Part shown: positions 41,496 through 50,407 of the stretch, piece by piece | Position numbering within the stretch: the stretch's first letter is position 1 | Layout: every line of letters begins with the position of its first letter | Origin: Gracilariopsis chorda | Lineage: Eukaryota; Rhodophyta; Florideophyceae; Gracilariales; Gracilariaceae | Assembly: GCA_003194525.1 (NCBI GenBank) | Contig: NBIV01000098.1 | Location: 1-64,000 of the forward strand | Length of the DNA: 64,000 nucleotides | Direction of reading: 5' to 3' | The notes under the pieces: generated by a model | Databases searched by the model: none | The model's input: only the letters and a program-made list of their open reading frames with translations | Told to the model about the DNA's origin: nothing | Program-made: the position numbers and the translations under genes

Positions 41496-43802
41496 TTATC
41501 CCATTTGGGCGTTTATCACCGATGCCGGGATTCCCGTTCGCGTTCTGCGAGGATATGACACCACTTTCGAACGTGGGAGGTGCTCTATCGGCTCATCCGC
41601 ATCATATTCGGGCCCGAACCCGTACCAGCGTACGCGGTACTGGATGTAACCATCTGGATGGTAAGAATGTTCCACAATGTGGTCAACAACAAACTCCTGT
41701 TTGTAGACTTCCCGGCCTCGCCGTGTTCGCATTATCGCGTCCTGCACGGCAGGCTCTACCACCACTGGTGGGTATTGGACAGTCTTCCCCGGAAGGGGCA
41801 TGGCTTGGTACTGCCTGTCTATGCCCTTAGAGGGGTCATTAACCGGTTTCCAGGTAGGTTCATTTGCTTCGCGTGCCTGGAGGTCCTTGGCACGGCCGGT
41901 TGCGTCGACCACTTGATGGTGCGTATCCGGACCCTTGCTGTGGGTTAAAGTATCCCGCTTCGCGGTTTCTTCACTCCTTGAAGGGGCATCTATTGACGAT
42001 ACCCTTTGAGGGGCTTCTAACGCATATGAAAGATGAGCATCTGGGTCACGAACCACAGGTTTGTGTGTAGATATCCATCTTGACGGGGGTGCTTCAGACG
42101 AAGAAGTCGGTTGCACCACGGTGCGTCGTACAGTACGCATCGACTCGCGTCGGGCGGTAATTGGTGCCTTTGCCGTCCGTACGGTGTCGGGGTCACGTGC
42201 CGTTTGCAACGGATTGTCGAGGGTTGTCCGCGCTGTGTTGCGTTCCGCCTCCTCACGTGAGGGCGGTTGCAACGGCGCTGCCGGTGTGTTGTCTCGCTTC
42301 GGCGACGAAGTATTTCCGTCTTTGACGTGCTTTCCTTCCGGAGTGACCGGTGCGACTTTGGCGACACTGTCGGGATCAACCGAGACACTCGGAGTGAGTT
42401 CGCGACTGCGCGATGGTCCTAAACCAGAATCCAGCTTGCTGGTCGTTTTCCTTCCGTCCTGTACGGTGTGCTTGCCCGGCCTGGCCGGTGTGTTCTGCCG
42501 TGCAGTAGGAGTTACCATTACCACGTCCGGTGTAGTCGGCTCAGAGGATCCCGCGAGGGCCTGCTCTGCATTATCCAGCGTAGCTGTTGTTGACGAACCG
42601 TGACCCACGGAATGCGGATCAACGCTCGATGACACAGCCGGTTCAGTATCGCGAACGCGAATAGTTTCCTGCAACGATTTCACTTTGGCGAGAGACTTCC
42701 CACTGCGTGGTGCATTTTTACGACTAGAATCCCGGTGGGGAGTGCGATCTGGCGCAGATGCGGTAGACATTCCTCGAGAGGGTTCAGCGGTAGCTGTAGC
42801 GCGCAAATGCGAAGATGGAACGTCCGTAGACGGAACTCTCGGTCCACTATTGTCCTTTTCGATGTGTCCGGAGGTCCGTGCACCACGGTTGTCATGACGC
42901 GACGAAGCGGTTTCAGTCTCTCGACGAGAGTAAGGGTTCTCCTCCCTCTCCTTAGATGGAGCGGCATGGGGAGTGGTATAAGCGCCCAAACTGCGGGGAT
43001 AGACACCGCGCGGTGGCGTTAGAGAAGAAAGGCCATTTGGGCCTGCGTCCCATAAGGACGGTATATCTGAGAGTCCCCTTGAAGGGTGTGGCAACACAGA
43101 AGGCCTGTTAACCACAGATGTGGGTTGTTCCACTGGTGTGTGTTGGTTCTCATCTTGGTAAGCAACCTCTACGGAGGGTGGCGGTGCCATGACAACGCGA
43201 TCGCGGGAAATCCGCTCATGAGCGTCGTTCATTTCCACCACTAAGGTGTCTTTATTCACTGATATGACCTTGTAAAGACCGTCCACGACGGGTGAGAGCT
43301 TATGCCGTTTCTCCTTATCAGGGTTCCAGTGCTCCTTACGGACGAAGACGTAGTCACCCTCCTTAACTGGTGGTGCTGTACCTCGTACACGAGAGTCAAA
43401 ATCACGCTTGTACGCGGCCTGTGCTCGTGCCATGGAGCTCCGGGCGACCGGGATTAACTTCATAAGCCACGCTTTCCATCTTTGGCGATAATCCTTCACG
43501 GAAGGGAAGTTTGCCAGCGTAGGCTGGGGTTCCAACGCTACGGCGGGCGGATAACGCGAAAGTACCAATTCAAATGGAGTCAAACCCGTTGTACGGTGTA
43601 CCTGTGTGTTATACGCAAACGTCAAGGCGTCAGTGTACAGGTCCCATGTTTTGGGGTGATCAGCAACGTAAGAACGGAAAGAGGCTAACAGCGTTCGGTT
43701 AAACCGCTCGACTTGCCCATTACACTGGGGGTGGTAGGTCGTTGTGAACAGATTCTTGATATGGGGAATCCGACACACGTCCTCAAAGAATCGCGATGCG
43801 AA
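41496..43802 (-). CDS. pol: Ty3 integrase C-terminal half with long linker and chromodomain, body 1
   Basis: This is the last part of pol, open for about 768 codons after the in-frame TAA at 43803. It starts with the rest of the integrase core, including the catalytic Glu in NGQVERFNRTL, and the conserved FAYNTQVHRTTGLTPFEL. A GPY/F-like segment follows (EGDYVFVRKEHWNPDKEKRH, KLSPVVDGLYKVI). Then comes a Ser/Pro/Thr/Arg-rich linker of roughly 450 residues with no visible domain. A chromodomain closes the protein (FVVDHIVEHSYHPDG, YRVRWYGFGPEYDADEP). The usual Trp of the WEP motif is replaced (DADEP), so one cage aromatic seems missing. It depends on readthrough or is a remnant of the full pol. 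The TAA stop at 41496 converges with the antisense gene. Confidence 0.88.
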   Translation of the reverse strand, partial: FASRFFEDVCRIPHIKNLFTTTYHPQCNGQVERFNRTLLASFRSYVADHPKTWDLYTDALTFAYNTQVHRTTGLTPFELVLSRYPPAVALEPQPTLANFPSVKDYRQRWKAWLMKLIPVARSSMARAQAAYKRDFDSRVRGTAPPVKEGDYVFVRKEHWNPDKEKRHKLSPVVDGLYKVISVNKDTLVVEMNDAHERISRDRVVMAPPPSVEVAYQDENQHTPVEQPTSVVNRPSVLPHPSRGLSDIPSLWDAGPNGLSSLTPPRGVYPRSLGAYTTPHAAPSKEREENPYSRRETETASSRHDNRGARTSGHIEKDNSGPRVPSTDVPSSHLRATATAEPSRGMSTASAPDRTPHRDSSRKNAPRSGKSLAKVKSLQETIRVRDTEPAVSSSVDPHSVGHGSSTTATLDNAEQALAGSSEPTTPDVVMVTPTARQNTPARPGKHTVQDGRKTTSKLDSGLGPSRSRELTPSVSVDPDSVAKVAPVTPEGKHVKDGNTSSPKRDNTPAAPLQPPSREEAERNTARTTLDNPLQTARDPDTVRTAKAPITARRESMRTVRRTVVQPTSSSEAPPSRWISTHKPVVRDPDAHLSYALEAPQRVSSIDAPSRSEETAKRDTLTHSKGPDTHHQVVDATGRAKDLQAREANEPTWKPVNDPSKGIDRQYQAMPLPGKTVQYPPVVVEPAVQDAIMRTRRGREVYKQEFVVDHIVEHSYHPDGYIQYRVRWYGFGPEYDADEPIEHLPRSKVVSYPRRTRTGIPASVINAQMG

Positions 43803-44009
43803 TTACTTTCCGTTATCGGATAGAATGTTAACCGGTGGTCCGTAGACAAATACCCAATGGGTGACGAAGGCTTGCGCCACCGCGAAAGCGGATATCTTCC
43901 GTAAAGGTACGGTGCGAACCAACTTGGAGAAACGATCCGTGATAATGAGTAAAAACTTATGTCCACGCTTTGTGGTGAGCAGCGGTCCCAAGAGGTCAAT
44001 TGCGAAAAA
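43803..44009 (-). pseudogene. pol: Ty3 integrase core segment between two in-frame stops, body 1
   Basis: This piece of pol runs from just after TAG 44010-44012 to TAA 43803-43805. It carries the first catalytic Asp (FAIDLLGPL), the strand LLIITDRFSKLVRTVPL and the second Asp (ILSDNGK). It is in the same frame as the 1001-codon ORF before it and the chromodomain ORF after it. In related integrases the residue after DNGK is commonly Gln, so the TAA most simply comes from CAA. The stops split an otherwise normal D,D35E core into three parts. Confidence 0.88.
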
Positions 44010-47000
44010 CTAGAGAGGGGCCCGTGCTGGAAATAACTTCAACTTCGTTGAGTGCTTCCGGAGTTTGACCCGGTTTTTGGCACACACCGTGCATGAACGC
44101 ACAGTCGCGTAGCAGTCCACAGCCATGGCTGGCCAATAGTAACTTCGTCGCAACGTGAGGTAAAGTTTCCGTCCACCGGCGTGTCCACCAAGTTTCGCAT
44201 AGTGCGACAAGTGCAACACTCTAGATTGTAGACTATGCGGTAACACTACCTGTGGGGTTGTTTGAACCGTCCTGACGAGGTATCCAACATCATTCACCTC
44301 GAAAGGGAGTTGTGCACCGCCATTAAGTCGGGCGCAAATCTGAGTACAGAAGGGATCACCTTGTTGTTCTCTGACCATCTCCTCCGGGAGTATTGGCATG
44401 AAATTACCTGGTGGGGGTTTCTGAGCATCTTCCGAGACGAGTAGTGCGTCCAGTTTATCATCCGATTCCGGTTCTTCATCCGAGTTATCGGATTCACGGT
44501 CCGGGTTCTCCGGTTCTCGACCGTCGACGACGAAGCAAGGAATTTCCTCATCCCCAGCGGGTAGAGTCTCACCATCCGTGGGTAAACGCGACAGCACGTC
44601 CGCCTGAGCGTTATTTGTGCCCTTCTTGTAGATCACCTCGAAGTCGAATTCCGCAAGGCGGAGCCTCCAACGCATCAAGCGGCCTGACGGTTCAGAGACT
44701 GTCATGAGCCATCGTAATGAAGAGTGATCCGTGTAAACGGTGAAATGGACACCCATAAGATAGGGGCAGAGAGTGGAGAGTGCCCACGCAACTGCAAGAC
44801 ACTCTTTCTCCGAGACAGAGTAATTCCGCTCGTGAACATTCAGTGAGCGTGACCAGTACCCAATAGGGGTTCGTTCTCCTTCTGGAGTTGTCTGAAAGAG
44901 AGCGCAACCTACTTGGTAGTCACTAGCATCCGTGTCTACGGTAAACGGTAGTCCGGTTTTCGGTAACGATAAGATCGGTGCTGATGTTACAGCCTCCTTG
45001 AGGGAGTTAAACGCCTTCGTCTCGACGGACGTAAAGGGTTCCAATTTCGGTGGTTGGCCTTTCCGCAAGAGCGCGTTCAAGGGTGCTGAGATATCCGCAC
45101 AATTCGGGATAAACCGTCGATAGACGTTGACTAATCCTAGAAAGGAGCGTAGTTCCGTTTGACTGGCGGGTTCCTTCGCTTGACGGAGTGACTTAACTCG
45201 AGCTTCCTCGATTATCACATGCCCAGGGCGGATTATGTGGCCCAGATACTTCACTGTATCTGTAAAGAACTCACATTTCCTCAACTTGAGAGTAACTCCA
45301 GCCTCACGTAGCGTGGTCATGATATCTCTCACGTGTGTGAGGTGGTCATCCAGATTATCTGAGAATACTATGATATCTTCCAGGTAGACGAAGCATGTAC
45401 GCCATTTGAAGCGAGCCATTAGTATGTCGATAGCACGCTGGAAAGTAGGGGGAGCATTTGTCAAACCAAGAGGCATCCGTTTGAAACGGTAGAGTCCGGA
45501 GTGACAGACAAAAGCAGTCTTTTCGCGGTCTTGTTCCCTGACGGGCACCTGCCAGTATCCCCAATTGGCGTCTAGAGCCATGAAAACGGTAGCATTTCCG
45601 AGTGAATCGATGTACTCATCCATTCGTGGGATCGGGTACACATCCTTGATGGTTACGGCGTTCAGTCGACGGTAGTCGATGCAAAAGCGCCAGGATCCAT
45701 CCGGTTTCGGAGCCAGTACCACTGGGGATGCCAACGGCGACTGAGCCGGTTCTATTACTCCAGCTCGGAGCATCTTTTCCACTTGGAATTCTTCCTCTTC
45801 TCGAGCTTTAGGGCCTGCCCTATAGGGTTGCTGAGCGATCGGCCTGGTATCAGGTAGCAATTCAATCCGGTGCTCCGTTGTAGTAATCTTTCCTAGGGAG
45901 CCATCCCACATCGTGGTGAAATTCCGTAGCATCTCACGGAGACGTTCACGGTGCGATTCCGGCACATGACCGAAGTCAAGTTCCTCGAGTTCTTTCACGG
46001 GATTAATTCGGTCGTAACTCGTTGGAACCGGCTTAGCATCCGAGCATTTCGGCATTTGGACGGCAGTGTCCTCCCCCTCCTTAGAGCGAACGAGACCGAG
46101 GACATCGGCCGTGGGCATTCTCGTGGGAACCATCGCGGTGGGGTGGGGCATTACCGAACCAATGACTTGGTTTTTCACCAGTGACTGGGGCGTAGAGCCT
46201 AGATTGGCGACCAGCACGTTGAACGGTTTATCGGGCTCAATTTGAGCTACTCCATTCGCCACCGCGAGTCGATACCTATCATATAAGGATGAAAGGGGTT
46301 GAATTACTCGTAAAACGTGTTGACGGGAAGTGACTCGTACCCAAACTTGGGATTCCGGTGGAAGTTGGACAGACGCGGCAACGCGGAGCTTTGTAGAGTC
46401 CCGGGAAGCCGGTGGGGGTTCCTGCGCAGCAGGTAATGGAACGTGCTTCTTCGAGGCACGTCGTAGAGGACGACGTACGATTGGAACGGAGGAGCCATCT
46501 TCCATTTCCACACGTCTTAGACGGGGCCTGATGGTATCGACGAATCTGTCACAGAAGTCGCATCCCAAGATCAAAGGGGCGGCAAGTTTCTGACAAACAA
46601 TAAAGTTGAGTTTCACAAGAAAGAAGCCAAGGCGCACGACCATATCGATTGTCCCAACCGTTGATAACGGGTTATCATTGGCATCCGCGACATCCGGTAT
46701 CACGCCATGGCGGATGTTAGACTGCAAAGACAGTGCCAGGAGCGACTCAACGATGAAGTTCGGGCCCGCACCTGTGTCCAAAACAGTGAGAACTCGCACC
46801 ATAAAATGGGTGGAAAGGCCAAGGTCAGCATATAACTTGTATTTTCTCTTGGCCATTACCAAAAATCTGTCCGGGAACCGGTTGTTTCGAACACGTTTAC
46901 ATGGTCGACGCAGAACACTAAAGTTTTCAGAGTTCACGTCTGAGACGGCCTGTATCCTAGTAAGGATTTTGACCGGGGAGCAAGGCAGTGACGCCTCGGG

Positions 47001-47015
47001 CGCCTTCAACCTCAA
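44010..47015 (-). CDS. pol: Ty3 pol: protease, RT, RNase H, integrase zinc finger, body 1
   Basis: A 1001-codon open frame counted from a TTG at 47015. The frame is open further upstream and overlaps the gag end in the -1 frame, so expression by -1 frameshifting is plausible. Protease carries VLDTGAGPNF at about residue 78. RT starts near 390 (GVIEPAQSPLASPVVL, DYRRLN) and its active-site motif at 45375-45386 reads YLED where Ty3 enzymes have YxDD. RNase H has FTVDTDASDYQ, SEKECLAV, YTDHSSLRWL and AQADVLSR. The integrase zinc site (HYAKLGGHAGG, CTVC) is near the end. TAG at 44010-44012 stops the frame just before the integrase core. The YLED change and the stop suggest a non-functional enzyme. 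Confidence 0.92.
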   Translation of the reverse strand: MRLKAPEASLPCSPVKILTRIQAVSDVNSENFSVLRRPCKRVRNNRFPDRFLVMAKRKYKLYADLGLSTHFMVRVLTVLDTGAGPNFIVESLLALSLQSNIRHGVIPDVADANDNPLSTVGTIDMVVRLGFFLVKLNFIVCQKLAAPLILGCDFCDRFVDTIRPRLRRVEMEDGSSVPIVRRPLRRASKKHVPLPAAQEPPPASRDSTKLRVAASVQLPPESQVWVRVTSRQHVLRVIQPLSSLYDRYRLAVANGVAQIEPDKPFNVLVANLGSTPQSLVKNQVIGSVMPHPTAMVPTRMPTADVLGLVRSKEGEDTAVQMPKCSDAKPVPTSYDRINPVKELEELDFGHVPESHRERLREMLRNFTTMWDGSLGKITTTEHRIELLPDTRPIAQQPYRAGPKAREEEEFQVEKMLRAGVIEPAQSPLASPVVLAPKPDGSWRFCIDYRRLNAVTIKDVYPIPRMDEYIDSLGNATVFMALDANWGYWQVPVREQDREKTAFVCHSGLYRFKRMPLGLTNAPPTFQRAIDILMARFKWRTCFVYLEDIIVFSDNLDDHLTHVRDIMTTLREAGVTLKLRKCEFFTDTVKYLGHIIRPGHVIIEEARVKSLRQAKEPASQTELRSFLGLVNVYRRFIPNCADISAPLNALLRKGQPPKLEPFTSVETKAFNSLKEAVTSAPILSLPKTGLPFTVDTDASDYQVGCALFQTTPEGERTPIGYWSRSLNVHERNYSVSEKECLAVAWALSTLCPYLMGVHFTVYTDHSSLRWLMTVSEPSGRLMRWRLRLAEFDFEVIYKKGTNNAQADVLSRLPTDGETLPAGDEEIPCFVVDGREPENPDRESDNSDEEPESDDKLDALLVSEDAQKPPPGNFMPILPEEMVREQQGDPFCTQICARLNGGAQLPFEVNDVGYLVRTVQTTPQVVLPHSLQSRVLHLSHYAKLGGHAGGRKLYLTLRRSYYWPAMAVDCYATVRSCTVCAKNRVKLRKHSTKLKLFPARAPL
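45375..45386 (-). other. RT active-site motif YLED (altered YxDD), body 1
   Basis: The minus strand reads TAC CTG GAA GAT. The first of the two catalytic Asp is Glu. The same codon is at 56138-56149 in body 2. Asp at this place is nearly invariant in reverse transcriptases. Confidence 0.9.
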
Positions 47016-47053
47016 CTCTGAGGGCGCCTCTCCCGTAGGGGAGACTCCCGAAA

Positions 47054-47776
47054 TCAGTTTTCCTGAGCCCGTTCCGCATGAGGCGGGGTCTCAGAATCCT
47101 GAGCCACTAGCAGTGGAGCGCTAGCGGGGGTGTCTTGTCGAACAAGACGGGGGTTAGTGACCTGCTCAGCAGGGGAAAGCAACGCGTGTGGCGGGTTCGT
47201 ATCCGGGATATTCCGGGGGAAGTCCGTCTTCGCCCGTAAGTACGATGCAATCGGAACGGTCTGCTTCTCCGCTGGAGTAAGGGATTCATAGTTACTGATC
47301 ACTCGGGTTACTTCTCTCAAAGTGAGGATGCAGTCCGGTGAAATGTGACCGTGTTCGTAACATATATGGCATAAGACTCCAGAACGTGGGGGCGGCTGAC
47401 CGGAACGAGCATCCGTGTGTCTCACCGCTGGGCGGGAATCCTTCCATGCGGGACGACTCTGCCGGAGGGCACCATTGGCATAGGGAATGCGAGGTCCGTG
47501 AACACGGGGTCCGTCAAAATACAGCAGGGATTTCTCTTGAGCGGTGTCGTAGGACGCATCCGTCGTGGACGGCAGTTCCGTGGTCGGAATAGACTCAGCA
47601 CCGGATTGAGCGAGGTACACGTTATCGTAGTCCCTTGAAGGGCGTCCACTCGCTGCTAGCGATAAAGATGGTGAGCTGGCTTCCATCATCAATGCCTTGG
47701 CGGGACGAGACTTCGATGCAGGGATACGAGCTCGAAGTGCATCACATTCCGCTTCCGCGTGTTGAATCAACTCCAG
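47054..47776 (-). CDS. gag: Ty3 gag C-terminal part with CCHC knuckle, body 1
   Basis: This continues the gag frame after the TAA at 47777-47779 (LELIQHAEAECDALRARI) for 240 codons. It contains one zinc knuckle, CHICYEHGHISPDC (C-x2-C-x4-H-x4-C, about 47330-47372), which would bind RNA as nucleocapsid. It ends ERAQEN with TGA at 47054-47056. Pol is in the -1 frame across this stop, with GGAAAAC right before TGA. This is not a textbook slippery heptamer, but it is A-rich and in the right place. No start codon is evident, so it needs readthrough of the TAA. Confidence 0.85.
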   Translation of the reverse strand: MELIQHAEAECDALRARIPASKSRPAKALMMEASSPSLSLAASGRPSRDYDNVYLAQSGAESIPTTELPSTTDASYDTAQEKSLLYFDGPRVHGPRIPYANGALRQSRPAWKDSRPAVRHTDARSGQPPPRSGVLCHICYEHGHISPDCILTLREVTRVISNYESLTPAEKQTVPIASYLRAKTDFPRNIPDTNPPHALLSPAEQVTNPRLVRQDTPASAPLLVAQDSETPPHAERAQEN

Positions 47777-49168
47777 TTAGGTGGTATTACGACGATCCTC
47801 CCGATATCGGGCCACCAGCGTACGGATTGCTGGATCCAATCCATCGATGTACATGGTGCAGTGCTCTCCAGAGGAGTAACCATTGCCACACCTGTGGAAA
47901 GCCTTATTAAGGCGTACCGAAAATTCGGTTTCCGTCTCTCCAGATTTCTGGCGGGTATCGCGTAAAGCGAGAATAGCCACTTGAAGAGCGTTGTTCGTCG
48001 CGTAGGATCGCAAGAGGTACTGAACCGCTTCCGGCCAGCACGTTACACCTCCTTCGGAGGCTCGGGAAGAACCTCTTACAGAGTTGTATTGATCCTCGGC
48101 GAGGCCACGTAGAAAATACGGTAGGGCAATAAACGCCTGTCCTTCGTTAATACCAAGTATGTCCGCTTCGGAAGCGAACCGTCCGAGGAAGTCTAACACC
48201 AATATGGGATCCTCTCCAGAAAAGGACTGGTTACGAAGGGAAAGCTGCATACGCTTTATGCAGTCCTTCACCTTACCCGTACCACGGGGTGTACGATCCA
48301 ATGAGGAGTCCTCAAGCCGATAATATCGGTACGATACCAACCTCTTGTAGAGGGGATTAGTACATTTGAGTTCCCTCAATCCTAAGTGTTTCCTTCCCTT
48401 CCTCCGGGGGCGAATCACACCTTGGGTGGAAGAAGACCGTTTAGAATGGGACGGGCGTCGGCGACGATCATCGTCCGACGAAGAATCCGACGACACCGAA
48501 CCATCTGAATGGTGAGAATCCTGTGAAGATAGGGAGGAATCCGACGAGTCGGGATCGTGCTTGGGCTGCTTCTTACGAGTGCGGCGGGTAGAATCTTTCT
48601 TCTCGCGCTTCGCTTTTTGCGAGACAGCAGCAGCCTCACCCGGGACGTTGTCATCCATCAAGATAGTTTGCTCCAACGTCCTCAGACGGGCATTGACACG
48701 ATCAAATCGGGTTTCCACATTCTCAACATAGTTGCCAGGACCACCAAAACATTCCGGCGCAGTGTTGACATCCGCCCTTAAAAGGCGAATGTCCTCAGCC
48801 AAATATTTCATAAAAGAGGTATCAAACCTGACACGCAGGACTTCAAACTCCTCCACGAGGGTATTGTGTGCTTCATGCACCTCATAAAGCTGCGATTGGA
48901 CACTAGAGAGGGCGTCGGTATCGGGTTCTCCCGTCCGGGGTGCAGCTACATCGGGAAAAGCCGGGTCAACACCAGAGTTGAAAGTGTCCTTCAAAGCCTT
49001 AGGCGGGGGTTTCTCGGCTCTCGACGAGTTTTGGCCCTTCGACTTGCCTTTCAAAGTGGCACGTCGAGGGAGGCCAGCGGGGACCCTCGAGATCTCTGCC
49101 TGTTCCACGTCACTGACGGAACGACTCCGCGTGACAACGGGTTCGGCGGAGGATGGTCGCCGAGACAT
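47777..49168 (-). CDS. gag: Ty3 gag, N-terminal and capsid part, body 1
   Basis: 463 codons from ATG 49168 (MSRRPSSAEPVV). A TTG 13 codons upstream is in frame, but the ATG is the natural start, about 95 bp after the primer site. The middle has a basic stretch and a Ser/Asp run (DSSDSSLSSQDSHHSDGS, about 48480-48540). The capsid-like C-terminal half reads FLGRFASEADILGINEGQAF, ALPYFLRGLAEDQYN and YRCG-less core typical of Ty3 gag (FSVRLNKAFHRCGNG). It stops at TAA 47777-47779, in frame with the knuckle region. The stop could derive from CAA by one transition. Confidence 0.88.
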   Translation of the reverse strand: MSRRPSSAEPVVTRSRSVSDVEQAEISRVPAGLPRRATLKGKSKGQNSSRAEKPPPKALKDTFNSGVDPAFPDVAAPRTGEPDTDALSSVQSQLYEVHEAHNTLVEEFEVLRVRFDTSFMKYLAEDIRLLRADVNTAPECFGGPGNYVENVETRFDRVNARLRTLEQTILMDDNVPGEAAAVSQKAKREKKDSTRRTRKKQPKHDPDSSDSSLSSQDSHHSDGSVSSDSSSDDDRRRRPSHSKRSSSTQGVIRPRRKGRKHLGLRELKCTNPLYKRLVSYRYYRLEDSSLDRTPRGTGKVKDCIKRMQLSLRNQSFSGEDPILVLDFLGRFASEADILGINEGQAFIALPYFLRGLAEDQYNSVRGSSRASEGGVTCWPEAVQYLLRSYATNNALQVAILALRDTRQKSGETETEFSVRLNKAFHRCGNGYSSGEHCTMYIDGLDPAIRTLVARYREDRRNTT

Positions 49169-49260
49169 GTGTAGACCAAAAACTCCCACGAAGTGGTAAG
49201 AAACCAAAAGTTTGGACAGTGAATCTCCGAGGACAGGTAATACAAAACCTAACAGTTTCT

Positions 49261-49280
49261 GATTCTAGGTCGGGAGACCA
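49261..49280 (-). other. Ty3 primer binding site, tRNA-Tyr-like, body 1
   Basis: The minus strand, 3 nt after the LTR, reads TGGTCTCCCGACCTAGAATC. Its complement has the form of a tRNA 3' end: T-loop GATT, T-stem CTAGG, acceptor TCGGGAG, A73, CCA. G72 with A73 implies a C1-G72 pair, a mark of eukaryotic tRNA-Tyr. Yeast tRNA-Tyr ends similarly (GGGAGACCA). The tRNA assignment is inference. Confidence 0.65.
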
Positions 49281-49283
49281 CTT

Positions 49284-50186
49284 TGTAGTGCGATACCCGC
49301 AAGCGGGACAACACACGAAGAGGTTCGGAATCTTCCCCTCTGGAGGGTAACACAGCGAACGGAGCCTCTCCGGATGAGCACGACGAAGTCGGGTTGTAAA
49401 GCCGAGGCTCACCCTCACGCTAAGCGGGGAGAGTTGAAACGGTAGGATTAGGATCACCACGAATGGGAACACAGCCCTTCCAAGGAGTACGAGTCCACGT
49501 AAGTGGGGGAAGACGTCACGGGATACCGGCACGAGAGACACGCGTCAGCGGTGACGAGCAACCACACAAAGGGGTAGAAACCACGAGAGTGGGGTAAGGG
49601 GAATACGGGGGGTGCCCGATTGGGGGCGACGGGGGTGTGGGCCAACGGGACCACGGAAAAAGGTACAAAGGAACCCTATACAGGGGCGAGAACACGGCGG
49701 TAGTGAATTACGTGACAAGTGCCCAAGGCGGTGATACTCCTAGTGACGCAGGGTGGATAGGTCTACCGTTAGTAACGCGGCTCTACCTACGAGGAGCGTA
49801 GAAGACTCGCGAAAGTGGAAAAGACTTAGAGCCAAGAACCCCTGGTTGGGGAAGTTTACTCAGTGTCAGGGCGAGGTCGCCGAGCCACTATATAGCGTAG
49901 TAATCTCCCTACTGTAGCGTAGATAAATAATAAATAATAAATATAAGTCAACTAAATGTCCACACCGTGGTGCTAACCTCCTCTTGACTATCCGTGTCAC
50001 ACGCGGTCCACTCACGCCTTGGGCGGCACACGGCGCATGCACAGGTGTGAACCTGGTGCACAGTGCGGATCTGCTGAGGGCTGAGACACCCGGTAATAGC
50101 GGTTGTAATCATAAACACGCGAAAGCGGCAAAAACACCAAGTCCACAGGGCATCGCTGAGTCTTCCTCATTGAGGATTGCAGTTCA
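49284..50186 (-). repeat. Ty3 LTR2, shared middle LTR (903 bp)
   Basis: It is the sense 5' LTR of body 1 and 3' LTR of body 2. It is almost identical to LTR3 and about 3 percent different from LTR1. No target duplication borders it. Its TATA palindrome is at 49888-49895. Confidence 0.95.
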
Positions 50187-50407
50187 TAACCCCCTCCTGA
50201 GGTGCGAATACGACATCCACGTTGGCGACGGAAGCACCGGGCAAGGTCCTTAAATGTAAGCCCGGCTCGCCGGTTCTCCATCCCACTCTGGGCAACGAGC
50301 ACCTAGCTGCGAACAGCGAATCTGCGACCAACTCTTCCGAGGTTCTTCCAACAACACATACGCTTTCGTGGCCTTCTTCTCCGATTACTCGGTTTCGTTC
50401 ATCTACG

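Noticed and set aside
43803..47779. A variant genetic code with TAA and TAG as Gln
   Set aside because: The intact 1344-codon gag-pol of C uses no TAA or TAG inside, many Gln codons are CAA or CAG, and several other stops in the window stand for Tyr, Cys, Glu or Asp.
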